Source: Cloacimonetes bacterium UBA5210 (GTDB lineage Bacteria > Cloacimonadota > Cloacimonadia > Cloacimonadales > Cloacimonadaceae). Taken from it: a stretch of DNA of 11,911 nucleotides. A program made the position numbers and the translations under genes. The notes beneath the pieces were generated by a model. That model made no database searches. It saw only the letters and a program-made list of their open reading frames with translations, and was not told the origin of the DNA. The DNA is taken from contig DHVK01000032.1 in NCBI GenBank assembly GCA_002412625.1, positions 1-11,911 of the forward strand. Reading direction: 5' to 3'. Shown one piece after another: positions 7,161-11,911 of this stretch. How positions within the stretch are numbered: position 1 is the first letter of the stretch; each line of letters opens with the position of its first letter.

Positions 7161-7226
7161 CTCTTAATCAAGTTATCATCCCCTCTTAATCAAGCCTTAA
7201 TAGTTAAGGCTTGATTAAGAGGGGAT
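7161..7226. repeat. Perfect 23-bp inverted repeat plus a competing third arm
   Basis: Arms 7178-7200 and 7204-7226 are exact reverse complements over 23 bp around the loop tag. A direct repeat of the left-arm core, ctcttaatcaag, lies just outside at 7161-7172 (inner copy 7183-7194). It too is complementary to cttgattaagag at 7210-7221, so two mutually exclusive pairings exist. No T-tract follows on either strand. Confidence 0.85.
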
Positions 7227-7280
7227 AAAGATGTGATTAACGCTTTCAAAAGAGGAAGAAACTTGTGGAAAACTGGGGGG

Positions 7281-7294
7281 AATCATCGTGCTGC
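7281..7294 (+). repeat. Partial copy of the 92-bp repeat end
   Basis: aatcatcgtgctgc is identical to the last 14 bp of both full repeat copies (6945-6958 and 7464-7477). With the copy at 7464 the identity continues to 17 bp (adding gtg). It is preceded by a run of six G rather than by the rest of the element, so it is a truncated copy or a preferred boundary sequence. Confidence 0.6.
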
Positions 7295-7385
7295 GTGAAG
7301 TCCAAAACTCTGTATAGTAGGGATATAAATGTATAGTTTGTCAATGCGTTTTGAACTCCACGGGGGATTGCGGATCTCGCCGTTT

Positions 7386-7477
7386 GGAGCTCGCCGCTCC
7401 TGGGGCGTTTTTCTGTCGGTTAGCACCAAGTTAAGCAAGCGGATATTTGGTTTGCCTTTACCCAATCATCGTGCTGC
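7386..7477 (+). repeat. 92-bp dispersed intergenic repeat, copy 2
   Basis: Gap-free partner of 6867-6958 with 11 differences in 92 bases. Its hairpin has a G-G mismatch where copy 1 pairs perfectly, and shares that mismatch with the inverted terminator copy at 7554-7574. Upstream it lacks the G-rich octamers seen before copy 1; instead a second gctcgccg-like sequence (gatctcgccg) precedes it. Confidence 0.8.
7392..7412 (+). terminator. Terminator-like hairpin inside repeat copy 2
   Basis: Stem cgccgc/ggggcg (7392-7397, 7402-7407) with one G-G mismatch, 4-nt loop and five T (7408-7412). It has the same orientation as the hairpin in copy 1 and is weaker. No plus-strand gene is visible upstream. 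Confidence 0.5.
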
Positions 7478-7515
7478 GTGCATAAAAAAAGCGTTCATAA
7501 AAAATGCTGTTTATT

Positions 7516-7552
7516 GATCGGGGATAATTTGGCAGATCGGGGATAATTGGCA
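7516..7552. repeat. 18/19-bp tandem duplication beside the operon terminator
   Basis: A 19-bp unit starting gatcggggataattt (7516-7534) is followed at once by an 18-bp version missing one T (7535-7552). It sits 1 bp from the T-run of the operon terminator (7554-7574). A recent local duplication is the simplest reading. Confidence 0.75.
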
Positions 7553-7553
7553 G

Positions 7554-7574
7554 AAAAACGCCCCGGGAGCGGCG
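7554..7574 (-). terminator. Intrinsic terminator of the radical SAM-kinase operon
   Basis: On the minus strand cgccgc and ggggcg form a stem with one mismatch around tccc, followed by five T (7558-7554), starting 20 bp after the kinase stop codon. About 20 bases of hairpin plus T-run match the terminator hairpins inside the 92-bp repeat copies, in inverted orientation. A second small palindrome, gttcc-c-ggaac type (7575-7585), precedes the stem. Confidence 0.85.
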
Positions 7575-7593
7575 TGTTCCGGGAACCACCTCC

Positions 7594-8772
7594 CTACCCC
7601 ACCCTCAAGATCAGGATGTCGTTCACATTGCAGCCGGTGTATGTGCCGGGGATGATGCCATCTGCCAGTTTCAGGATGCTGAAGGAATCGTAATCGGCCA
7701 GGGCTTGGGATGGTTTGCCGAGCTTTTGCAAAACGCGATAAGTATCTTGATTCACCCGCGCTCCGGCGCTATCGGGCAAGTTGTCGTTGCCATCCGTGGC
7801 AAAAGCGCAAAGCTGCACGTGCCGTGTCGTGAATAGTTCCCGGGCGAAGCGGAGTGCCAGATGGCTCAGTCTGCCGCCCCGGCCCCGGCCTTGCACTTTC
7901 AGGGAGCATTCTCCGCCAAACAGATAGATTCCCGGCTGGGCAGTATGGGCATAGCCGGCCAGAGCCTTGGCAAATGCGTCGGCGTCTTCTTGCACAAAGC
8001 GCGGGGATACACGGAGCGGAAGGCTTGGGTACTCGGATTTCAGGCGTTTAGCCAAAAGCCGCAGGAAGGACTGATTGTCACCGATGATCAAATGGTCAGA
8101 TGGCGCGCCGGGAAGTGAGTGAGTTCCGCCACGATAAAAGGGGCCGCTGCCGATGATGGCGGGGTCGTTTCCGGGCACATCACTGAGCAGGAAGACACGC
8201 AGATCCTTCCCTTGGAAGGCTTCAGCGGCTTTTCCGGCTTTCACCATGGAGTATTCTTTGCGTTTGGCATTGATCAGCGCGATGTCCAGGCCACTCTTCA
8301 AAAGCAGGGAATTAAGGGCGATGAGCTCTGCCAATGAATGGCCCGGGGCGGGGACTTCAAAGAGCGCGGAACTGCCGCCGGAGAGCAGCACGATTAGCTC
8401 CTCATCGGCGGGTATCTGCGCCAGCCAATCCAGGATATAGCGGCTGTTCTGGATGGAATTGGCATCCGGGATGGGGTGTCCGGCTTCCAGAAGCAGGGGT
8501 TTGAAGCATGGCTGGGCTTCTGCAGGGAAGAAGCCGTATTTGGTGAGCACAATGCAACTTTTCAGGCGTCTCGAGGTGATGCTCTGCGCGGCAATCAGTG
8601 CCATCTGATACGCCGCTTTACCGATGGCGAGGAGGTGAACAGGGGCATCGGGTGCTTGCTCAATCAAGGCTTTGCGCAGCAGCGGATAGCGGGTATATTC
8701 TGTCAGCGCGCTCTGGACGGCTGTGCTGATCTCCCGCGGATCTTCACTGGCAACTACATTTGGCTGCATCAC
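7594..8772 (-). CDS. Glycerate 2-kinase, DUF4147/MOFRL family
   Basis: 392 aa, normal family length being roughly 400-450. This family phosphorylates D-glycerate with ATP, generally to 2-phosphoglycerate, in the cytoplasm, linking glycerate from serine, glyoxylate or sugar-acid breakdown to lower glycolysis. The DUF4147 part spans about residues 15-230: GKAA (51-54), EAGHPIPD (96-103), the nucleotide loop LSGGSSAL (130-137), the conserved Lys/Arg stretch INAKRKEYSMVKAGK (167-181) and LSDVPGNDPAIIGSGP (196-211). The C-terminal MOFRL domain (about 280-390) shows GGE (286-288), GRGGR (297-301), ATDGNDN (325-331) and the closing CNVND. All expected motifs are present. The start is either GTG at 8772 (GTGA overlap with the upstream stop) or ATG at 8769 (one-base overlap). 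No strong ribosome-binding site is visible, which favours coupling to the radical SAM gene. The stop is followed 20 bp later by a terminator. Confidence 0.95.
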   Translation of the reverse strand: MMQPNVVASEDPREISTAVQSALTEYTRYPLLRKALIEQAPDAPVHLLAIGKAAYQMALIAAQSITSRRLKSCIVLTKYGFFPAEAQPCFKPLLLEAGHPIPDANSIQNSRYILDWLAQIPADEELIVLLSGGSSALFEVPAPGHSLAELIALNSLLLKSGLDIALINAKRKEYSMVKAGKAAEAFQGKDLRVFLLSDVPGNDPAIIGSGPFYRGGTHSLPGAPSDHLIIGDNQSFLRLLAKRLKSEYPSLPLRVSPRFVQEDADAFAKALAGYAHTAQPGIYLFGGECSLKVQGRGRGGRLSHLALRFARELFTTRHVQLCAFATDGNDNLPDSAGARVNQDTYRVLQKLGKPSQALADYDSFSILKLADGIIPGTYTGCNVNDILILRVG

Positions 8773-11222
8773 TGAAAGCCAAAGGCGCTGCGTACAATCC
8801 GGCAGTGAAAGAGTTCGTGTTTGGGAATCTGCAGAATCTGAGGCAGCACATCATAGAGCGAGGGGCTTTGCAGGCTTTTATGCAGCTGGAGTTGGTCATC
8901 AATTAGCCGCATGGAAAGCACAATCTGTTTCAGATCGTAGGTCTTGGAGCGCTTTTCCGTGCTTTTGGTGTAGATCAGTGACCCGGCTTGGGCAAAAGCC
9001 TGGATTTTGTCCGGAATTTCCGCCAAATAGTGGCGGGGTAAGTTGATGCTCAGATATTCCGTAGTGGACAGCGCGGCCTTGCCATGAATGGCGTCACACG
9101 ATGTGAGCGCGAAATCCGGAATGCAGGTGCGGCTGAATTCGCTAAGGATGCTTTCCTCAGAAATGGCTGTATAAAAGGAGATATCGAAGAACTCGGCAAA
9201 GCTCTCTACTCCTACCGGCAAGGGTGGTGAAAGGCTCACCTTGGGATGCGGGGAAAAGCCCATGGTAAAGACGGTGGGCAGGTCCAGCACCGCCACCCGG
9301 CGAAAAAGCATGCGCATCCAATCCAGATGCGAGATGAAGCGCAGCAACCCGGTTTTGTGGTAATGTACCCGATAGCGAAATTGGATCTGCGGATTGTATT
9401 CCTGCGGGCTTTCGGTAGCGGTTGCCACGGGGGTCAAAGGCTCCGGAAGGGTAGCGTTTACGGTGGAGACCGTGTCGTCACAGACCCCGCAGAGGGCGCA
9501 GAGTTCCCGGCAATCCGGGCTTAGCTCTTCTCTTAGAGATTTTTGATACTCGCTTTTCAGGAAGCTGCTGCAGACTCCGATATCCACAAAGTCCCAGGGC
9601 AGAGGATCGTCGATGCTTCTTTGGCCGCAGAAGTCTGCCGGGCTAAGCTGATGCGCGGCAAAGGCGTTCTGCCAGATGCTCCAATCCCAGCTTTCGTTCC
9701 AGCCGTCGAACAGCGCGCCGTTTTGCCATGCTGTATGCAGCACTTTGGCCATGCGCAGGTCACCGCGGGTGAGGCAGGCTTCCAGCAGTGAGTTTTCGAT
9801 GGTGTGGTACTTCACCTTGATATTGCGGTTTTTGAAGAAAGCGGCTTTGACGCGTTGCGCGCGCTTCAATAAGGTATCCGAATCCAGCATTGGTGACCAC
9901 TGGAAGGGGGTGAAGGGTTTGGGGGTGAAAGGCGAGATGGTCACGCTGAGGTTCATGCGCTTGTTTGAGCTGAGGTTGATCTTGCCGATAAGCTCGATGA
10001 TAGCGTCGATATCTTGTTCGGTCTCGGTGGGCAGGCCGATCATGAAATAAAGCTTGATCTTCTGCCAGCCCAGTTGTTTAGCGATATCCACGCCGCGCAG
10101 GATTTCTGCCTCACTGAGGTTTTTGTTGATCACATCGCGCATGCGCTGCGAGCCGGCTTCCGGAGCGATGGTCAGCCCTTCCCGGCCCAGGCTTTGCATC
10201 AGGCTCACCAGGCTGTCATCCAGGCTATCCACCCGCAGGGAAGGCAGCGAGATATGCGTTTTGCCGGTGTTCACGGCATTCAGCAGGGCTAAAAGCAGTT
10301 CGCGGATGCAGGAGTAGTCGCTGCTGGAAAGCGAGATCAGCCCCGCTTCGTCCCAGCCGCTGGCATTTACTTCTTTCAGCAGCTCATGCAGGATTTCTTT
10401 GGGATCGCGCTCGCGCACCGGACGGTAGAAGTATCCGGCATGACAGAAGCGGCAGCCGCGGGAACATCCGCGCATGATCTCTGCCACATAGCGGTTGTGG
10501 GTGGCAAGCTGCCAGCTCAGGAGCTGCGGCGAGTGCAGGTTTTCGCTGTGTGAAAAGTCCGCGTACTTGCGGCTGTGGATGGCTTCGCTGGGGGTAGCGA
10601 CAGCATAGGGAGAATCTCCGGAGAATTGCGGTACCCAGCAGCTTTCCAGCTTTGCCAGACACTGCAGGCGGGCATCCCGGTCCGGGTTGTCCCGCAAAAT
10701 CTCGGCGATCTGCACAATGCTTTCCTCTGCTTCGCCAAAGAAGAAGACATCGATGAAAGGCGCCAGCGGCAAGGGATTGGTGGCGCAGGGTCCGCCGGCC
10801 ATCACGATGGGGTCGTTTGCTCCCCGTTCGATGTTGAAAACCGGAATATTGCTGCTTCTGATCGTTTCCAGGACGCCGCTGAAGGTGAGCTCGCTCTGCA
10901 GGGTGATGCCCAGAAGGTCGAAGTCTTTGGCGGATTCCCGGCTTTCCAGGCCAAAGAGGGGAAGCCCCTCTTTACGCATTTGCTCCAGCAGGTCCTTCCA
11001 GGGCAGATACATGCGGTCGGCCATGGCGTAGGGCAGGCGGTTCACGATGCTGTATAGAATCTTGAGTCCCAGATGCGAGATGCCCAGTTCATAGAGATCG
11101 GGAAAGGCAAAGAGCATGCGCACCGGATGTTCGGAGAAGCTCTTGCGGCAGGCGTTGATCTCGTGGTCAATATAGCGGGAAGGTTTTTCTACCAGAGGCA
11201 GAAGGTGTTCGATGTTTATCAT
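8769..11222 (-). CDS. Radical SAM protein (TIGR03960-type) fused to DUF2344
   Basis: 817 aa. The N-terminal 40-200 region resembles the B12-binding-like fold of this family, but the usual DxHxxG signature reads D42-L-Y-E-L-G47, so the cobalt-ligating His is absent. The radical SAM core has CxxxCxxC at C253, C257 and C260, followed by G-Y-F-Y-R-P, with later family motifs APEAGSQR (353-360) and FMIGLPTET (393-401). A second Cys cluster (C571, C575, C578, C581) could hold another Fe-S centre or zinc. Residues about 613-800 are the DUF2344/TIGR03936 'radical SAM-linked' domain, starting YRVHYHKTGLLRFISHLDW. In many genomes the two parts are separate neighbouring genes; here they are one protein. 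The biochemical role is not established; an RNA or ribosome-related modification is often suspected. AAAAAGG lies 8 bases before the ATG. The stop overlaps the kinase start. Confidence 0.95.
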   Translation of the reverse strand: MINIEHLLPLVEKPSRYIDHEINACRKSFSEHPVRMLFAFPDLYELGISHLGLKILYSIVNRLPYAMADRMYLPWKDLLEQMRKEGLPLFGLESRESAKDFDLLGITLQSELTFSGVLETIRSSNIPVFNIERGANDPIVMAGGPCATNPLPLAPFIDVFFFGEAEESIVQIAEILRDNPDRDARLQCLAKLESCWVPQFSGDSPYAVATPSEAIHSRKYADFSHSENLHSPQLLSWQLATHNRYVAEIMRGCSRGCRFCHAGYFYRPVRERDPKEILHELLKEVNASGWDEAGLISLSSSDYSCIRELLLALLNAVNTGKTHISLPSLRVDSLDDSLVSLMQSLGREGLTIAPEAGSQRMRDVINKNLSEAEILRGVDIAKQLGWQKIKLYFMIGLPTETEQDIDAIIELIGKINLSSNKRMNLSVTISPFTPKPFTPFQWSPMLDSDTLLKRAQRVKAAFFKNRNIKVKYHTIENSLLEACLTRGDLRMAKVLHTAWQNGALFDGWNESWDWSIWQNAFAAHQLSPADFCGQRSIDDPLPWDFVDIGVCSSFLKSEYQKSLREELSPDCRELCALCGVCDDTVSTVNATLPEPLTPVATATESPQEYNPQIQFRYRVHYHKTGLLRFISHLDWMRMLFRRVAVLDLPTVFTMGFSPHPKVSLSPPLPVGVESFAEFFDISFYTAISEESILSEFSRTCIPDFALTSCDAIHGKAALSTTEYLSINLPRHYLAEIPDKIQAFAQAGSLIYTKSTEKRSKTYDLKQIVLSMRLIDDQLQLHKSLQSPSLYDVLPQILQIPKHELFHCRIVRSAFGFQ

Positions 11223-11230
11223 AGTTTATT

Positions 11231-11237
11231 CCTTTTT
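11231..11237 (-). promoter_or_regulatory. Ribosome-binding site of the radical SAM gene
   Basis: AAAAAGG on the minus strand with an 8-base spacer to the ATG at 11222. It lies directly against the end of the octamer array, which leaves only 15 bp between array and start codon. Confidence 0.7.
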
Positions 11238-11333
11238 AGGGAGGTGGGGAGATGGCCAGTTGGGGAGGTGGGGAGATGGGGAGATGGGGAGGTGGCCAGC
11301 TGGGGAGATGGGGAGGTGGGGAGATGGCCAGGT
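11238..11333. repeat. Twelve-copy G-rich octamer array with G-quadruplex motif
   Basis: Twelve contiguous 8-bp units fill 96 bp. They are of three kinds: ggggagat (5), ggggaggt (4, the first with one change) and ggccagNt (3), in the order B A C B A A B C A B A C. Units 4-7 give four GGGG tracts (11262, 11270, 11278, 11286), each followed by a 4-nt loop, a textbook four-tetrad G-quadruplex motif on the plus strand, which is the template strand for the radical SAM gene. Period 8 is not a multiple of 3 and argues against coding. Confidence 0.92.
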
Positions 11334-11369
11334 AGTGCGTAGCACGACATGCGAATGCCTTAGCTCGGC

Positions 11370-11403
11370 ACGTGAGTGCTGTGAAAGGTACGTGAGTGCC
11401 GTG
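11370..11403. repeat. 14-bp direct repeat, 20-bp period
   Basis: acgtgagtgctgtg (11370-11383) and acgtgagtgccgtg (11390-11403) differ at one base and start exactly 20 bp apart. They lie about 150 bp upstream of the radical SAM start. The near-two-turn spacing is compatible with a tandem regulator site, but simple satellite decay is equally likely. Confidence 0.5.
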
Positions 11404-11491
11404 GATAAATGCCATACCAGGAGATAGTCCGGAGCGTAGCGGAGGACGACACAGGTGTTGCCGGGTGGTGAGAAGAGGAGGAAGGGAGAGG

Positions 11492-11854
11492 TCATTTTTT
11501 TGAAAGGCTGATTAGTAAGGCGCGAAACTGCTTACTCAATATGGTGATTTCTTCCAGTAACGGGTTTACCAGGGCAGAATCTGCCAAACCACAACGCTGT
11601 GAGAGGATCAGATGTGTCTCCAATTCTCTTAGGCTACCTTGTGCAACCCGGATAAAGTACATGTATTCCTTTAACTGTTGTCGAGCCCAACCTTCAGCTA
11701 TGTTTGCCGGAATGGAATTTGCGGATCTCCTCATCTGGCTGACTATACCGAATCTCTCCTCAGCAGGAAAGGCTGCAGTCAGGTGATAGATGCATACTGC
11801 CAGATCCATGCCCCGCTGCCATACATCCAAGTCCTGATAACTTTTGATACTCAT
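11492..11854 (-). CDS. Four-helix-bundle protein (S23 / 23S rRNA IVP family)
   Basis: 120 aa, full length for the family (TIGR02436/PF05635). Motifs in order: DLDVW (8-12), then the hallmark stretch from FP (29-30) through ERFG, QMRRSANS (40-47) and NIAEGWAR (51-58), and a third/fourth helix region with GSLRELETHLILS (73-85). It is almost all helical, with no signal peptide or membrane segment, so cytoplasmic. The first members were found inside 23S rRNA intervening sequences; here there is no rRNA, so it is a stand-alone copy, as in many genomes. Its biochemical role is unknown. GAGGA lies 5 bases before the ATG. The gene ends with seven A residues then TGA, and an ATGA overlap opens another frame into the repeats. 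It lies upstream of and co-directional with the radical SAM gene. Confidence 0.93.
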   Translation of the reverse strand: MSIKSYQDLDVWQRGMDLAVCIYHLTAAFPAEERFGIVSQMRRSANSIPANIAEGWARQQLKEYMYFIRVAQGSLRELETHLILSQRCGLADSALVNPLLEEITILSKQFRALLISLSKK

Positions 11855-11873
11855 ATCTTTCCTCTGATCTTAT

Positions 11874-11903
11874 AGTATAATCCAATTCTCCCCAACTGTC
11901 CAA
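11874..11903 (-). promoter_or_regulatory. Probable promoter of the four-helix-bundle gene
   Basis: Minus strand TTGGAC (11903-11898), 18-bp spacer, TATACT (11879-11874), about 20 bp before the start codon. The -35 box lies in another octamer-like repeat (ccaactgt, ccaactct) at the window edge, so the repeat may contribute promoter sequence. Confidence 0.45.
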
Positions 11904-11908
11904 CTCTG
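11893..11908. repeat. Two octamers at the window edge
   Basis: ccaactgt (11893-11900) and ccaactct (11901-11908) are adjacent 8-bp units differing at one base, preceded by a similar cc-rich sequence. The array may continue beyond the window. It overlaps the -35 region of the four-helix-bundle gene. Confidence 0.5.
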
Positions 11909-11911
11909 TGT

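Larger units (their letters stand above)
6186..7593. other. 1.4-kb intergenic region between kinase operon and adhesin
   Basis: No secure gene is seen over about 1.4 kb. From high to low coordinates it holds the operon terminator (7554-7574), an 18/19-bp tandem repeat, a 92-bp dispersed repeat with terminator hairpin (7386-7477), a partial copy of that repeat's end (7281-7294), a perfect 23-bp inverted repeat (7178-7226), a long hairpin (6974-7006), the second 92-bp copy (6867-6958) preceded by three octamers, and then the adhesin promoter and leader. Plus-strand open frames at 6813-7109 and 7329-7517 are translations of the 92-bp repeat, not independent genes. Confidence 0.75.
11223..11491. 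other. Repeat-filled gap upstream of the radical SAM gene
   Basis: 269 bp between two same-strand genes with no terminator and no convincing promoter on the minus strand, so the four-helix-bundle gene and the operon may be co-transcribed. It holds the 12-unit octamer array (11238-11333), a 14-bp direct repeat (11370-11403) and a G/C-rich stretch with short inverted repeats around 11428-11448. The minus-strand open frame through it (11226-11495) mostly translates the octamers into an eight-residue Pro/Ser/His repeat, and I do not regard it as a gene. Confidence 0.65.

Noticed and set aside
7263..7271. DnaA-box-like TTTTCCACA on the minus strand
   Set aside because: A single match to a loose consensus, without a cluster of boxes, AT-rich unwinding region or dnaA/dnaN neighbours; not an origin.
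11238..11333. CRISPR array
   Set aside because: Period is 8 bp with no spacers and no cas genes; it is a simple tandem repeat.
11226..11495. Minus-strand 89-codon frame between the two upstream genes
   Set aside because: Half of it is the octamer array translated as Pro/Ser/His-Leu-Pro repeats; no domain and no independent ribosome-binding site.
11492..11854. Evidence for a 23S rRNA intervening sequence
   Set aside because: The protein family is sometimes found in rRNA insertions, but no 23S rRNA sequence flanks it here.

Overview
This window looks like chromosomal DNA of a Gram-negative-type bacterium from the Fibrobacterota-Chlorobiota-Bacteroidota neighbourhood, most likely candidate phylum Cloacimonadota. 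That is inference. It rests on a huge secreted protein made of jelly-roll, fibronectin-III-like, choice-of-anchor and CARDB-type modules, a stand-alone 'four helix bundle' (S23/IVP) protein, and intergenic DNA packed with 7-, 8- and 9-bp repeats. No rRNA, tRNA, CRISPR array, transposase or integrase was recognised.

All four convincing genes lie on the minus strand, so the biological order runs from high to low coordinates. First is a 120-aa four-helix-bundle protein (11492-11854) with its own promoter-like sequence. After a 269-bp gap holding a G-rich octamer array comes an 817-aa fusion of a TIGR03960-type radical SAM protein with a DUF2344 (TIGR03936) domain (8769-11222). Its stop codon overlaps the start of a MOFRL-family glycerate 2-kinase (7594-8772), and an intrinsic terminator follows at once (7554-7574). 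Next is about 1.4 kb without a secure gene, then a 1909-aa secreted modular protein (456-6185) ended by a second strong terminator (387-415). Positions 1-386 are noncoding and repeat-rich.

The genes do not form one recognisable pathway. The radical SAM/DUF2344 protein and the kinase are probably translationally coupled. The adhesin-like protein is a separate unit with a long leader. The leader may hold a structured RNA and/or a 118-aa reading frame whose stop overlaps the adhesin start.

The least explained material is noncoding. It includes a perfect 23-bp inverted repeat with a 3-nt loop and a competing third arm. A 92-bp repeat present twice carries a terminator hairpin, and a related inverted copy serves as the operon terminator. 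Twelve consecutive octamers contain a four-tract G-quadruplex motif just upstream of the radical SAM gene. Four GATC sites are spaced exactly 9 bp apart. I found no clear-cut new defence or mobile system; the best candidates for something undescribed are the adhesin leader and this repeat family.
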